Shown here one piece after another: positions 54,699-64,000 of a stretch of DNA of 64,000 nucleotides. Each line of letters starts with the position of its first letter. Position 1 is the first letter of the stretch. Source of the stretch: Rhodococcus ruber. GTDB lineage: Bacteria > Actinomycetota > Actinomycetes > Mycobacteriales > Mycobacteriaceae. The notes beneath the pieces were generated by a model, which did not search any database, was not told where the DNA came from, and was given only the letters and a program-made list of their open reading frames with translations. The position numbers were made by a program, and so were the translations under genes. The DNA is taken from NCBI RefSeq assembly GCF_027270735.1, contig NZ_JAPWIJ010000002.1, positions 62,001 to 126,000 on the forward strand. Reading direction: 5' to 3'.

Positions 54699-56245
54699 GT
54701 TCGGCGATGACGAGCCCGATTCTGGAGATGCGCGGCATCACCAAAACATTTCCCGGCGTCAAGGCGCTGCAGGATGTCACTCTCTCGGTGAATCGCGGGG
54801 AAATCCACGCGATCTGCGGTGAGAACGGAGCAGGCAAGTCGACGCTCATGAAGGTGTTGTCGGGTGTGTATCCACACGACACGTTCGACGGCGACATCGT
54901 GTTCGACGGTCGAGAGTGCACGTTCTCCGACATCCGAAGCAGCGAAGCCGAGGGCATCGTCATCATCCATCAGGAACTCGCACTGAGTCCGCATCTCTCC
55001 ATCGCCGAGAACATCTTTCTCGGAAACGAGCGGTCCAAGCGCGGGTTCATCGACTGGAACCGAACCAACTCCGAGGCCGCAGCCCTGCTGAACCGGGTAG
55101 GGCTGCGGGAGAACCCCGTCAGTGTCGTGAGCGACCTCGGTGTCGGCAAGCAGCAACTCGTCGAGATCGCCAAGGCACTGTCCAAGGACGTAACCCTGCT
55201 GATTCTCGACGAACCCACTGCGGCACTCAACGATTCCGACTCCGCACACCTGCTGGATCTGTTGCGCGGTCTACGGGACGAGGGCATCACGTGCGTGATC
55301 ATCTCGCACAAGCTCAACGAGATCGCGGCCATTGCCGACCGGACCACGATCATTCGGGACGGCAAGACCATCAAGACGCTGGACATGCGAGACCCCGACG
55401 TCACCGAGGATCGCATCATCTCGCTGATGGTCGGCCGCGATCTCGAGCACCGGTTTCCGCCCCACGAATCGACTGTGGGAGAGGAAGTTCTGCGCATCGA
55501 GGACTGGACCGTGCACAGTCCGACCCAGCAGGGCCGAACCGTCGTCGACAAGGCGAACCTCACACTGCGGCGCGGTGAGATCGTCGGTCTCGCCGGGTTG
55601 ATGGGTGCCGGGCGCACCGAATTGGCCATGAGCGTCTTCGGCCGAAGCTACGGGATCGACATCTCGGGGCGGCTCTACAAGTACGGCAAGGAAATTCACG
55701 TCAAGTCCGTCAACGATGCCATCCATCACGGCATCGCCTACGCCACCGAGGACCGGAAACGGTACGGGCTCAACCTGATCGACGACATAAAGCGCAACAT
55801 CTCCACCGCGGCGCTGGACAAACTGGTGACGGGAGGCTTCGTCGACGACAACCAGGAATACAAAGTCGCCGAGGGCTTCCGCAAGAGCATGAACATCAAG
55901 GCACCGAACGTCTCCGCCGTGGTCGGAAAACTCTCCGGTGGCAATCAGCAGAAAGTCGTGCTGAGCAAATGGATCTTCAGTGATCCGGATGTGCTCATTC
56001 TCGATGAACCGACCCGAGGAATCGACGTCGGCGCGAAGTTCGAAATCTATTCGATCATCAACGATCTCGCCGACGCCGGAAAGGCAGTGCTGGTGATCTC
56101 CTCCGAGCTCCCGGAGCTGCTCGGGCTGTGCGATCGGATCTACGCACTGTCCGCGGGCCACATCACCGGTGAGGTCACTCGCGAGGACGCGACCCAGGAA
56201 TCGCTCATGCATCTCATGACCCGTGGAACAGGAGTACTTCGATGA
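54695..56245 (+). CDS. mmsA: Sugar ABC transporter ATP-binding protein (MmsA/GguA-like)
   Basis: This 516-residue double ATPase has two cassettes: Walker [10 protein letters not shown] (about residue 46) with Walker [12 protein letters not shown], and a second cassette with LSGGNQQKV and [14 protein letters not shown]. The second Walker A is degenerate (GLMGAGRTE), as usual in this family. It powers the sugar importer. GTG 54695 overlaps the chvE stop (GTGA); ATG 54707 is an alternative. Its stop overlaps the ATG of mmsB. Confidence 0.94.
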   Translation: MSSAMTSPILEMRGITKTFPGVKALQDVTLSVNRGEIHAICGENGAGKSTLMKVLSGVYPHDTFDGDIVFDGRECTFSDIRSSEAEGIVIIHQELALSPHLSIAENIFLGNERSKRGFIDWNRTNSEAAALLNRVGLRENPVSVVSDLGVGKQQLVEIAKALSKDVTLLILDEPTAALNDSDSAHLLDLLRGLRDEGITCVIISHKLNEIAAIADRTTIIRDGKTIKTLDMRDPDVTEDRIISLMVGRDLEHRFPPHESTVGEEVLRIEDWTVHSPTQQGRTVVDKANLTLRRGEIVGLAGLMGAGRTELAMSVFGRSYGIDISGRLYKYGKEIHVKSVNDAIHHGIAYATEDRKRYGLNLIDDIKRNISTAALDKLVTGGFVDDNQEYKVAEGFRKSMNIKAPNVSAVVGKLSGGNQQKVVLSKWIFSDPDVLILDEPTRGIDVGAKFEIYSIINDLADAGKAVLVISSELPELLGLCDRIYALSAGHITGEVTREDATQESLMHLMTRGTGVLR

Positions 56246-57570
56246 ATCAGCTGTCGACCGTGCGGGGGTTGCTCACGCGCAACCTCCGCCAGAGCGGAAT
56301 CTTCATCGCCTTCGCGCTGATCATCGTGCTCTTCACAGTGCTGACGGGCGGTCAGCTTCTGGTGCCGCAGAACATCAGCAACATGGTGGTGCAGAACTCG
56401 TACATTCTCATTCTGGCCATCGGCATGGTCGTCATCATCATCGCCGGCCATATCGACCTGTCCGTCGGATCGGTCGTTGCGGCCACCGGCGCCATTGCCG
56501 GTGTCCTCATGGTTCAACAGAACGTGCCGTGGCCACTGGCGGTGTTGATCACGTTGATCGTCGGCGGCCTGATCGGTGCCTGGCAGGGCTACTGGGTCGC
56601 GTACTTCGGTATTCCTGCGTTCATCGTCACCCTCGCAGGCATGCTCGTCTTCCGCGCCGTTACTCTCATCGTTCTCGGCAACCAGGGCATCGGGCCGTTC
56701 CCCGGACCGGTACGCACACTGTCCAACGGCTTCCTACCCGGTTTCATGGGCAATGTGGGACTCGGACCACTGGGCGGGGCAGACATCTTCACGTTGCTCG
56801 TCGCAATCCTGGCCGTTGCCGGAATCGTGTTCAGCCAGTGGCGTTCTCGAACGGGTCGGCAGAAGTACGGCCAGACCGTGGACGCCTTTCCGCTGTTCCT
56901 GACCAAGATGGCGTTCGCCGCCGTTCTCGTACTCGCCATCGCGGTGCAGCTGGCTCGCTTCAAGAACCTGCCGTACGTGCTCATCCTCCTGGCAGTCCTG
57001 GTGATGGGTTACTCCACCCTCGCGGGTAAGACGGTGTTCGGTCGGCACGTCTACGCCATCGGCGGAAACATCCATGCCGCGTCGCTGTCCGGCATCAAGG
57101 TCAAGCCGGTGACGTTCTGGATCTTCGTCAACATGGGCGTGCTCTCGGCCCTGGCCGGAATCATCTTCGCCGGTCGACTCAATCAGGCGGGCCCCACCGC
57201 AGGCAACGGCTTCGAGCTCGACGCCATCGCGGCGGCATTCATCGGTGGCGCAGCAGTGCAAGGCGGCGTGGGCCGCATCGTCGGCGCGCTCACCGGCGGG
57301 CTGATCATCGCCGTGATCAACAGCGGAATGTCGCTCATCGGCTCGCCCAGCGAGCGGGTACAGCTGGTCAAGGGCTTGGTACTTCTCGCCGCGGTGGCCT
57401 TCGACATCTGGACCAAGCGCCGGGCGGCCAGCGGTAAGGGCAACAAGGGTGACTTGGCCAAGTCACCCACCAGTTATCTGGGCGTCCCCGTGCCGGCCGA
57501 GATGTTCTCCCCCGGCCAACCGGGGGAGACCGCACCACCGACGTCGGCGTCGATGACGAAGACGACGTGA
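56242..57570 (+). CDS. mmsB: Sugar ABC transporter permease (MmsB/GguB-like)
   Basis: This 442-residue permease of the ribose/xylose family has about ten helices, the [21 protein letters not shown] block near residue 70, and a [31 protein letters not shown] region near residue 335 that contacts the ATPase (only the position is meant). It is longer at both ends than RbsC, as MmsB/GguB proteins are. The C-terminal tail of about 60 residues is hydrophilic. The ATG overlaps mmsA, so the three transporter genes are translationally coupled. Confidence 0.93.
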   Translation: MNQLSTVRGLLTRNLRQSGIFIAFALIIVLFTVLTGGQLLVPQNISNMVVQNSYILILAIGMVVIIIAGHIDLSVGSVVAATGAIAGVLMVQQNVPWPLAVLITLIVGGLIGAWQGYWVAYFGIPAFIVTLAGMLVFRAVTLIVLGNQGIGPFPGPVRTLSNGFLPGFMGNVGLGPLGGADIFTLLVAILAVAGIVFSQWRSRTGRQKYGQTVDAFPLFLTKMAFAAVLVLAIAVQLARFKNLPYVLILLAVLVMGYSTLAGKTVFGRHVYAIGGNIHAASLSGIKVKPVTFWIFVNMGVLSALAGIIFAGRLNQAGPTAGNGFELDAIAAAFIGGAAVQGGVGRIVGALTGGLIIAVINSGMSLIGSPSERVQLVKGLVLLAAVAFDIWTKRRAASGKGNKGDLAKSPTSYLGVPVPAEMFSPGQPGETAPPTSASMTKTT

Positions 57571-57576
57571 TCGGCA

Positions 57577-57599
57577 CGGTCTCGAGCGGTGCGAGACCG
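57577..57599. terminator. Hairpin after mmsB
   Basis: CGGTCTCG and CGAGACCG form a perfect eight-base stem with a seven-base loop just after the mmsB stop and before the lacI-type gene. It could end the transporter transcript or lower readthrough into the regulator. No T tract follows. Confidence 0.45.
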
Positions 57600-57645
57600 G
57601 ACGTGCTGTGATTGTCCTCCACGACGCCAGAGGAGCTGCGCAAAG

Positions 57646-58668
57646 ATGACACCCACCCGCGGACCGGCCATGACCGATGTCGCCCGGCTCGCCGGGGTGT
57701 CGCATCAGACCGTCTCTCGCGTCATCAACGGTCACCCCAACGTGACCGAGGCAACGAGAACCAGGGTGCATCAAGCGATCTCGGAGCTCGGCTATCGCCC
57801 CAACACTGCCGCTCGCGCTCTGGTGACCGGTCGCAGTAGCACCATCGGAATCGTCGGAACCGGTAACGCTCTCTACGGCCCGGTGTCGACGCTCTACAGC
57901 ATCGAATCCGCCGCGAGACAGGCAGGCTACTCCGTCGTGGTCGGCGTTCCCACGTCGTTCGACGAGTCGGCGATCATCACCTGTGTCCGCCGGTTGCAGA
58001 AGCAGGGCGTGGACGGCGTCGTTGTCATCGCACCACTGCGAACCGATGGCGGCGACATTGCCGAGTTGGCCCGCGAACTTCCGCTGGTGGCCGTCGAAGG
58101 TTCTCCCGCAGGCGATCTGGCAGTGGTCTCGGTCGATCAGATTGCCGGAGCGCGGGCTGCAACCGCACATCTGCTCGACCTCGGGCACAGTGCGGTGTGG
58201 CACGTTGCAGGACCGCTCGGATGGTACGAGGCCGCCGACCGCGTGACCGGATGGCGGTTGGCCCACGAGGATGCCGGCATCGAACCGCCTCCCACCCTCA
58301 GCGGAGATTGGACTGCGAAATCGGGGTTCTCCGCCGGAAGCGATCTGGCCCGAACCGCAGGCGTGACCGCAGTATTCGCCGCCAACGACGCCATGGCGCT
58401 CGGGATACTTCGGGCGCTCGAGGTACAGGGCAAACGAGTACCGCAGGACGTCAGCGTGATCGGATTCGACGACGTTCCCGACGCGGAGTTCTTCTCCCCG
58501 CCGTTGACGACGATCCGCCAGGAATTCAGCGAGGTGGGCGTCCGAAGCGTCGAAATACTGCTGGACCAGATCGATACAGGAAACCGAAGCACGCGACGCT
58601 CGAGTATCGAGCCGAGTCTGGTGATCAGGTCCAGCACCGGTCCCCCGCATGCACATACGGATCAATAG
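57646..58668 (+). CDS. LacI family transcriptional regulator of the sugar transporter
   Basis: This 340-residue protein has the LacI helix-turn-helix and hinge at residues about 9-65 (MTDVARLAGVSHQTVSRVIN, GYRPNTAARALVTGRS) and a periplasmic-binding-like effector domain. The start ATG 57646 follows AGGAG at about ten bases. It is directly downstream of mmsB, and two LacI-type operators lie at the promoter of the transporter, so it most likely represses chvE-mmsA-mmsB until a sugar binds. Its 3' end overlaps the converging gene by seven bases. Confidence 0.92.
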   Translation: MTPTRGPAMTDVARLAGVSHQTVSRVINGHPNVTEATRTRVHQAISELGYRPNTAARALVTGRSSTIGIVGTGNALYGPVSTLYSIESAARQAGYSVVVGVPTSFDESAIITCVRRLQKQGVDGVVVIAPLRTDGGDIAELARELPLVAVEGSPAGDLAVVSVDQIAGARAATAHLLDLGHSAVWHVAGPLGWYEAADRVTGWRLAHEDAGIEPPPTLSGDWTAKSGFSAGSDLARTAGVTAVFAANDAMALGILRALEVQGKRVPQDVSVIGFDDVPDAEFFSPPLTTIRQEFSEVGVRSVEILLDQIDTGNRSTRRSSIEPSLVIRSSTGPPHAHTDQ

Positions 58669-59315
58669 CTGTCGTCGATGCCTGCTTCCGATCGGCGATC
58701 CATCCCGAGTGTCGCAATGAGGTCTTCGTGTAGCTCGAACCAGACCTTGTGGCACGAGTCGACATCGGTGCGGTCGACCCAACCATGTTCCCCGGCGCGC
58801 GCGAGTCTCGATGCCGCACCGAATCGACTGTCGTAACCGGCAAATCGCGCGAGAACCGAACTCAGTTGGCCGACAAGCGGACTCAGAGCATCGCCGATGG
58901 AGGCCAACTCGTCGAGGATCCTCTGATCCCATCCCAGGTCGCTATGGTCGTTGACGGTGAGTCTGTTCGTGTCCGTGGGCCGCAGCTGCCAATCGGTAGA
59001 TGCTCGCAACAGCCGTCCGTTCAGCGGCAGGAAGCTCCGGTAGACGCTCCGCACCACGTCGGTCCGGCCCGTCGCCTCGCGCTCCTCGCGAAGTTGGTGT
59101 TCGTTCGCCGTCCGCCCCAACTCCGTCAGCGACCAACCACACAGGTCCGCGAACTCGCCGCGTTGGATCCATCCGCACGCCTGCGCGTCGAGGAGGAGTT
59201 CTTCCGCCTGCGCGGTGTCGACACCGGAACGATGTGCAATCACACTGGTGTCGGCGAACCCGAGTATGCGGACAGAATGCAAGACCAGAAGCTCGGAAGA
59301 CGAAGTGGCGGTCAT
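58662..59315 (-). CDS. Winged-helix regulator-like protein
   Basis: This 217-residue protein has an N-terminal winged-helix-like region (VLHSVRILGFADTSVIAHRS, residues about 11-30; then GWIQRGEFADLCGWSLTELGRT), similar to MarR/TrmB-type wings, and a C-terminal region rich in charged helices (FHRSFLPLNGRLL-like and WQLRPTDTNRL) that I do not recognise. ATG 59315 overlaps the stop of the small HTH gene (ATGA). The pair is divergent from the phosphohistidine and phosphatase genes, so they may control them. I cannot name the family. Confidence 0.7.
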   Translation of the reverse strand: MTATSSSELLVLHSVRILGFADTSVIAHRSGVDTAQAEELLLDAQACGWIQRGEFADLCGWSLTELGRTANEHQLREEREATGRTDVVRSVYRSFLPLNGRLLRASTDWQLRPTDTNRLTVNDHSDLGWDQRILDELASIGDALSPLVGQLSSVLARFAGYDSRFGAASRLARAGEHGWVDRTDVDSCHKVWFELHEDLIATLGMDRRSEAGIDDSY

Positions 59316-59707
59316 GAATCGGCAGCATCGCGTGCAGTGAGTCGACTGTAGTACTGCTGACACGCTTGCTTCGAGTTGAATCCCATTGCTTCTGCGATCT
59401 GCGCCCACGTCAGACCGGCGCTGCGGGCAGCGAACAGCAGACCCGATTCGAGGCCCTCGACTTCCGCTCGGGCGGCGGGCAGAAGGGTCAGGGCGCTGAT
59501 GACGGCGTCCGGGGCGAGCTCGGCCGAGCGCCAGAGAGCGAAGTTCGCCAGGTCGACCGCAGTCGGCGGCGCAGGCACAGGACGCCAAGGCCGGGCGTCC
59601 AGATCGCCCGCACCGAGACCCAGCAGGTGCTTGGTCGCCTGCTGTTCGCGCTCGGCTTCCACGTGTACTCGATGCGACGATGTCGCGACTTCGCGCTTGC
59701 GTTCCAT
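59312..59707 (-). CDS. Small helix-turn-helix protein
   Basis: This protein of about 131 residues has a charged N-terminus (ERKREVATSSHRVHVEAERE) and a C-terminal helix-turn-helix (AGLTWAQIAEAMGFNSKQAC) followed by QQYYSRL. The arrangement resembles small DNA-binding proteins found beside PEP-utilising kinase-like genes in actinobacteria. I prefer ATG 59707 to the TTG at 59722. It is divergent from the ATP-grasp gene across 58 bases that hold a perfect palindrome (59739-59753), a likely binding site. Confidence 0.75.
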   Translation of the reverse strand: MERKREVATSSHRVHVEAEREQQATKHLLGLGAGDLDARPWRPVPAPPTAVDLANFALWRSAELAPDAVISALTLLPAARAEVEGLESGLLFAARSAGLTWAQIAEAMGFNSKQACQQYYSRLTARDAADS

Positions 59708-59738
59708 GATCGAAGCCTGCAATATCGAGACAAAGCTG

Positions 59739-59753
59739 TCAACATTTTGTTGA
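59739..59753. promoter_or_regulatory. Palindromic operator candidate
   Basis: TCAACATTTTGTTGA is a perfect palindrome (TCAACA-TTT-TGTTGA) in the AT-rich 58-base gap between the divergent small HTH gene and the ATP-grasp gene. It ends 12 bases before the ATG at 59766 and overlaps the region of the ribosome-binding site. It probably binds one of the two HTH proteins. Confidence 0.6.
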
Positions 59754-59765
59754 AGGGTAGTCGAG

Positions 59766-60962
59766 ATGCTCGTGAAAATCGGAGATGCAACGTTCTCCAG
59801 CTGCGGAGGGAAAGCGCATGCACTGGGAATCCTCCTTCGGGCGAATTACCCTGTGCCGGACGGCGTTGTGGTTCCGTTCCATACGTACCGGGCAGCGACA
59901 AGCGATCGCCCCGGAGTGACGATGTCGTTGCGCAACGACATCGCGCACTGGCTCGAAGGATTCGGCGATGCCCCTCTGGCGGTGCGTTCATCGGCCGACA
60001 GCGAGGACGGTTCGGCGGCATCGGCTGCGGGCCAGCACGACAGCATCCTGGGGGTGCAGGGCATCGACCCGATCATGAACGCGGTGCAGTCTTGCTGGAC
60101 GTCTTTGGACTCCGAGCGCGCCGTCGGCTACCGCGACAATCTATCCCGAAGCCGGGCAGCCTCGCCTCGGCACGGCGCAATGGCGGTCATCGTCCAACGG
60201 CTCGTCGACGCCGACGTCTCAGGCGTCATGTTCACCCCGTCGACACCGGGCGGAGTCACCGAGATCGAGGCTTCGTGGGGACTCGGTCTGTCGGTCGTCG
60301 GCGGAACTGTCACCCCCGACCGGTATCGCATCGGTGATGACGGGACCATCGCTTCGACCATCGCGGACAAAGGAATTCGAACCGATCGCCGCCGGACGAC
60401 ATTGATCACCAGCGACGTCGCGTCTTCGGACCGCACCAGGTCGACACTCGACGACCAGACCGCGTTTCGGCTCACCCGACTCGGAGGAGAGATCGCCGCC
60501 CGTCTCGGCGGACCGCAGGACATCGAATGGTCCATCGCAGAAGGTCGAATCTGGATTCTGCAAGCCAGGCCGATCACAGCTGCGCTACCGAGTCACCACA
60601 CGATGACCCATACCACCACTGCCGATGGACGATCGGATTCCTCCACAATTCTCACCGGCACACCGGGCAGCGACGGACACGCGACGGGAACCGCACGAAT
60701 TGTCCGTGGCCCGAGCGACTTCGTCCGAGTACGTCGCGGCGACATCCTGGTGTGCCCTTACACCGATCCCGCCTGGACACCTCTGCTGCGAGCAGCGAAG
60801 GGCGTTGTGACCGAAACAGGGGGCGTACTGTCCCATGCCGCGATCGTCGCCCGCGAATTGCGAATCCCGGCGGTCCTCGGAGTTGCGAACGCAACGGATC
60901 GATTGCGCGACAACGACATCGTCCGAATCGACGGACAGAAAGGAACGATCACCACCACATGA
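59766..60962 (+). CDS. Short PEP-synthase-like protein: ATP-grasp plus phosphohistidine domain
   Basis: This 398-residue protein has an ATP-grasp domain of the PPDK_N type at about residues 10-275 (GGKAHALGILL, LAVRSSADSEDGSAASAAGQHDS, VQRLVDADVSGVMFTPS, DIEWSIAEGRIWILQARPIT) and a swivelling domain at about 300-398 with the catalytic His in TETGGVLSHAAIVAREL. It lacks the third domain that binds PEP in PpsA or rifampin in Rph. It is therefore a two-domain phosphotransferase of unknown acceptor: ATP could phosphorylate the His, which then phosphorylates something. ATG 59766 is preceded by GAAGGG. Its stop overlaps the start of the histidine phosphatase gene. Confidence 0.85.
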   Translation: MLVKIGDATFSSCGGKAHALGILLRANYPVPDGVVVPFHTYRAATSDRPGVTMSLRNDIAHWLEGFGDAPLAVRSSADSEDGSAASAAGQHDSILGVQGIDPIMNAVQSCWTSLDSERAVGYRDNLSRSRAASPRHGAMAVIVQRLVDADVSGVMFTPSTPGGVTEIEASWGLGLSVVGGTVTPDRYRIGDDGTIASTIADKGIRTDRRRTTLITSDVASSDRTRSTLDDQTAFRLTRLGGEIAARLGGPQDIEWSIAEGRIWILQARPITAALPSHHTMTHTTTADGRSDSSTILTGTPGSDGHATGTARIVRGPSDFVRVRRGDILVCPYTDPAWTPLLRAAKGVVTETGGVLSHAAIVARELRIPAVLGVANATDRLRDNDIVRIDGQKGTITTT

Positions 60963-61570
60963 CAACTCGATACGTGTACTTGGCTCGTCACGGCGACGCC
61001 GACGCCTTCGGAAGACTCACCGATGTCGGTCGCGAACAAGCCGGTCTCCTCGGTGAGCGCCTCGGACGCATCCCGCTCGACGTCGTCTGGCATTCCCCAC
61101 TGCCACGTGCGGTGGACACAGTCCAGGAGATCGTGAGACGTCGCCGGTCTCGGCCCCCCGTCATCGAATCCGACGAACTCGTCGACAACGTCCCCTACGT
61201 GCCGCCGCCGAACGAGACACCCCCGTCCTGGATCCCGTTCTTCGACGGCTGGAACGACGACGACGCGTCGCGCGGTGCACAGACCGCCGAGGACATGATC
61301 GAGCGCTTCGCGTCGACGCCCGATTCAGCCGAGTCGAGGAACGACACTCACGAGCTTCTCGTCACCCACGCGTACCCGATTGCGTGGTTCATCCGGCACG
61401 CTCTCGACGCGCCACCCGTTCGGTGGCTCGGCATCGACAGCGCAAACACCGCACTGACCGTTATCGAATACCGGACAGGACTACCGCCGAGCGTCGTGAT
61501 GTTCAACGATATGAGCCACCTGCCACGGCAATTACAGTGGACCGGGTTCCCGACGTCCATCCGCCCCTGA
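60959..61570 (+). CDS. Histidine phosphatase family protein
   Basis: This 203-residue protein has the RHG motif (YLARHGDADAFG, catalytic His near residue 11) and the second His in LLVTHAYPIAWF near residue 140, as in phosphoglycerate mutase-like phosphatases. The gene overlaps the end of the ATP-grasp/phosphohistidine gene (ATGA), so the two products probably act together, perhaps one adding and one removing phosphate. The substrate is unknown. It converges with the PucR gene. Confidence 0.87.
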   Translation: MTTRYVYLARHGDADAFGRLTDVGREQAGLLGERLGRIPLDVVWHSPLPRAVDTVQEIVRRRRSRPPVIESDELVDNVPYVPPPNETPPSWIPFFDGWNDDDASRGAQTAEDMIERFASTPDSAESRNDTHELLVTHAYPIAWFIRHALDAPPVRWLGIDSANTALTVIEYRTGLPPSVVMFNDMSHLPRQLQWTGFPTSIRP

Positions 61571-61612
61571 ATCGAACTCGTTGTCCCGCAGTATCACTCC
61601 GCATCCTCTCAC

Positions 61613-63184
61613 TCACATACGCAGCTGTATTTCCACCAACAGACGCGCATCGGAATCGGCCAGATCGAGATCCAGGATCTGCTCGATGCGGCGGACGCGG
61701 TAGCGCAGGGTGTTCGGGTGGACGTGCAGGCGATCGGCCGCGGACCGAACGTCACCGAAGCATGTCAGGTACGTTTCGAGGCTCTCGCGCATCCGGGAGT
61801 CGTTGGATGCGTCGTATCGGTCGAGCTCGGCAAGACGCGGGTCCCGGAGTTGTTCGTGATTGCCGATCAGTTCGAGGATTTCTCCCAGCAGCACCGAGGT
61901 TCTCGATTCTTCGAGCGTGGTGACGCGAACCTCGCCGGTGGTGCCGTCGAGCACCCGATCCACCTCGAATCTGGCGACGGCCACCGCTTCGAGGTCGGCA
62001 ATCGGTGCCGCCACCGCCGCGCGCAAGGCCAGCGAGGTTCGCCTCTCGATGCGCCCCACGGCGTCGGCGGCCCACCCCGAAATCCCCGTGCCCGACGCCA
62101 CCCCTGGAAACAGTGCGTAGATTCTCTCGCCGATAGTGGTGACCAGAGAATCGCGTCGAAAGGCGCTGGCGTGCAACCTGATCGCCGGTGCCAGTGCGCC
62201 TGTGTCGAATTCTCCGCACGACGCGAATCCGACGACCGCCGACGATCCGGTGGCGGGGATCGACAGCGCAGATGCCAGCGACGGGACGTCCACTCCGCCG
62301 CCTCTGGCCCCGAGCAGTCGTTGGATCTGCAGAGTCTCGTTGGTCGGGGCGTTCGCGATGCGAGTGATCAACCGTGCCGCGACAGCCGAAGCTCCCCGGA
62401 GCACACCGTCGGCCTCGTCGGCGAGCGGAATGGCACCCTCCTGCACCCAGATGGTTCCGAGAGTTGTCGGGCTACCGGATATTCGGCGTATCCCCACGGC
62501 GAGGCGTCGTCGAATTCCGAGTTCGTGATCGGCGGGTACGTCGATGACGTCGTCGGTGCGCCGGAGGCGATCGAACACACCACGCTCGTGCAGCCCGCGT
62601 AGGTAGTCGGCCGGGCCTTCGCGCCCGAGGATCGACAGCGTTCTCAACTCGTCGGCCGCGTCGTCCGATGCCGAATACGCCAACACGTGTGAGCGCTCGT
62701 CCTCGATGCTCACCATGCCCTTCGTCAGCGACGCCACCGTCTGCGCGAGTTCGTACAGATCGGTGTCGGCTCCGAATGTCCCGTCGTCCGGACTGTGCGA
62801 CCGCACCTGGTCGAGAACTCCTCGCGTCATCGACAACAGCAGCTCCCAGCGCGTCTGTCGGTGTACGGCAACCAAGGCGATACCGGTCTCGCGCGCACCA
62901 TGGGTCAGGGCAGCCGAGTCGGCCACCTTGGTCAACACCGCACGCGGCCTGTCGGCGGCGGCACGCAGAGCAAGATCGTCGAACCACCGCACCACGTCGG
63001 CCTCGGTCACCCCCACCAACAGCGTCAGATCGGCGGACGCCCCCGGCGGCAGACGCAGGTCGTCGGCGTCGAGCAACGCAACGGACTCGACGGTCATGTC
63101 GATCCCTGCGGGCGCGACCACGAGTTCGACGACAGCGCTGTGCAGAGATGTCAGTAGCGATCGCAGCGACACGGCATTGGCCAT
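61613..63184 (-). CDS. PucR family transcriptional regulator, probable activator of pruA
   Basis: This 523-residue protein has an N-terminal PucR-type sensor (residues about 1-150), a GGDEF-like central region (about 300-420) and the C-terminal HTH of the family: DRYDASNDSRMRESLETYL, FGDVRSAADRLHVHPNTLRY and RRIEQILDLDL. It is divergent from a P5C dehydrogenase gene across 99 bases. PucR-type proteins (PruC/PruR) control proline use in related actinobacteria, so that is the likely target here. The start ATG 63184 is at the conserved N-terminus. Confidence 0.9.
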   Translation of the reverse strand: MANAVSLRSLLTSLHSAVVELVVAPAGIDMTVESVALLDADDLRLPPGASADLTLLVGVTEADVVRWFDDLALRAAADRPRAVLTKVADSAALTHGARETGIALVAVHRQTRWELLLSMTRGVLDQVRSHSPDDGTFGADTDLYELAQTVASLTKGMVSIEDERSHVLAYSASDDAADELRTLSILGREGPADYLRGLHERGVFDRLRRTDDVIDVPADHELGIRRRLAVGIRRISGSPTTLGTIWVQEGAIPLADEADGVLRGASAVAARLITRIANAPTNETLQIQRLLGARGGGVDVPSLASALSIPATGSSAVVGFASCGEFDTGALAPAIRLHASAFRRDSLVTTIGERIYALFPGVASGTGISGWAADAVGRIERRTSLALRAAVAAPIADLEAVAVARFEVDRVLDGTTGEVRVTTLEESRTSVLLGEILELIGNHEQLRDPRLAELDRYDASNDSRMRESLETYLTCFGDVRSAADRLHVHPNTLRYRVRRIEQILDLDLADSDARLLVEIQLRM

Positions 63185-63283
63185 ACGGACAAGTACACCA
63201 CAGATTCTTTGGCCGATGAGCTGATTGAACGGCCCCGGAATCGGACTTCAATGGCCACCACACAGCGAAGACGAGGAGCAGCT

Positions 63284-64000
63284 ATGGACGCCGTCACATC
63301 AGTTCCCACCCCCACCAACGAGCCGGTCAACACCTACGCGCCGGGGAGCGCCGAACGTGCCCGCCTACGGACCCACCTGACCGAGCTCCGGACATCGCCC
63401 GTCGAGATCCACCAGGTCATCGGCGGTGTTCATCGTGTTGCCGACGGCGCTGTCGAGAATGTCGTCGAACCCCACCGGCATGCGTCGATCATCGGCAGCT
63501 TCACCGGTGCCGGCCATCAGGATGTTCGCGACGCCATCGATGCCGCCAGTGCTGCAGCCCCGATGTGGCGCGATCTCCCGTTCGACGAGCGCGCCGCCGT
63601 CTTCCTGCGAGCAGCCGATCTACTGTCCGGGCCATGGCGCGAAAAGATAGCTGCTGCAACGATGCTCGGCCAGTCCAAGTCGGCCTACCAGGCCGAGATA
63701 GACGCACCGTGCGAGTTGATCGACTTCTGGCGATTCAACGTGACCTTCGCCCGGCAGATACTCGCCGAGCAGCCGGTATCGGCACCGGGAGTGTGGAATC
63801 GCGTCGAATACCGGCCGCTCGAAGGCTTCGTTTATGCCATCACCCCGTTCAATTTCACCGCCATTGCGGGCAACCTGCCCACCGCGCCCGCGCTGATGGG
63901 CAATACCGTGCTGTGGAAGCCCTCCCCCACCCAGGCCGTGGCCGCATACCTGACGCTGCAGCTCCTCGAAGCCGCCGGTCTGCCACCGGGTGTGATCAAC
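63284..64000 (+). CDS. pruA: Delta-1-pyrroline-5-carboxylate dehydrogenase, 5' part
   Basis: The gene continues past the right edge. The first 239 residues match the bacterial P5C dehydrogenase, which oxidises glutamate semialdehyde to glutamate in proline breakdown. The fold starts at PVEIHQVIGG, and the cofactor region has FVYAITPFNFTAIAGNLPTAPALMGN and VLWKPSPTQ (positions about 183-220). ATG 63284 is preceded by GAGGAG. It is divergent from a PucR regulator. A proline dehydrogenase gene would be expected just downstream, beyond the window. Confidence 0.93.
   Translation, partial: MDAVTSVPTPTNEPVNTYAPGSAERARLRTHLTELRTSPVEIHQVIGGVHRVADGAVENVVEPHRHASIIGSFTGAGHQDVRDAIDAASAAAPMWRDLPFDERAAVFLRAADLLSGPWREKIAAATMLGQSKSAYQAEIDAPCELIDFWRFNVTFARQILAEQPVSAPGVWNRVEYRPLEGFVYAITPFNFTAIAGNLPTAPALMGNTVLWKPSPTQAVAAYLTLQLLEAAGLPPGVIN

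Noticed and set aside
59708..59765. Rifamycin-associated element (RAE) before the ATP-grasp gene
   Set aside because: The palindrome here is TCAACATTTTGTTGA, unlike the GC-rich RAE, and the protein lacks the rifampin-binding domain, so I do not call it a rifampin phosphotransferase.

Overview
The window is high-GC DNA from a mycolic-acid actinobacterium, most likely Rhodococcus or a close relative. The evidence is a salicylate synthase of the mycobactin type, a PhoP/PhoR pair very close to the mycobacterial one, actinobacterial PurB and PurD, DtxR/IdeR-like iron boxes, and frequent GTG starts with ATGA/GTGA gene overlaps. I see no tRNA, rRNA, CRISPR array or phage. No stretch longer than 300 bases lacks a gene.

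Bases 57-27894 hold a complete-looking siderophore locus. On the minus strand, from a putative iron box at 26649-26667, lie an ArCP-Cy-A-PCP synthetase, a salicylate-AMP ligase, a C-A-PCP synthetase and a C-A-PCP-C-A-PCP-E synthetase. A second unit has a lipoprotein and a siderophore-interacting reductase fused to a methyltransferase-like domain. A third has salicylate synthase, aspartate 1-decarboxylase (PanD), ornithine N5-hydroxylase, two permeases and an ATPase. A further lipoprotein gene ends the locus at the left and a third lipoprotein gene points away at the right. Adenylation codes read by eye suggest a Ser/Thr/Cys-type residue (cyclised), N5-hydroxyornithine (DMENLGLINK), beta-alanine (Asp235 absent) and a basic residue that is epimerised. 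The predicted product is a salicyl-oxazoline (or thiazoline), beta-alanine and hydroxamate siderophore. There is no thioesterase, MbtH protein, PKS or acyltransferase in the window, and one condensation domain has lost its catalytic histidine.

Bases 27881-42740 are mostly housekeeping and ordinary accessory genes: two HIT proteins, a HAD phosphatase, purB, a DsbA-like protein coupled to a 35-residue cysteine-pair peptide, TetR, threonine aldolase, an aminotransferase, purD, two membrane glycosyltransferases, and an HxlR/MFS pair. A DUF559 gene is bracketed by two 62-bp palindromic repeats. A second, 26-bp repeat family occurs near 40.2 kb and again inside the MFS gene.

Bases 42723-53366 carry a citrate-type two-component system divergent from a CitMHS transporter with a universal stress protein and an AbrB-like membrane protein, then phoPR, a DUF318-type permease with its TIGR03943 partner, a guanidine-III riboswitch with an SMR guanidinium exporter, and a protein made largely of 13 ten-residue repeats. 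Bases 53400-58668 are a ChvE-MmsA-MmsB sugar importer with two LacI-type operators and its LacI regulator. Bases 58662-61570 are a compact module of two helix-turn-helix genes divergent from a short ATP-grasp/phosphohistidine protein and a histidine phosphatase. The window ends with a PucR regulator divergent from the start of pruA.
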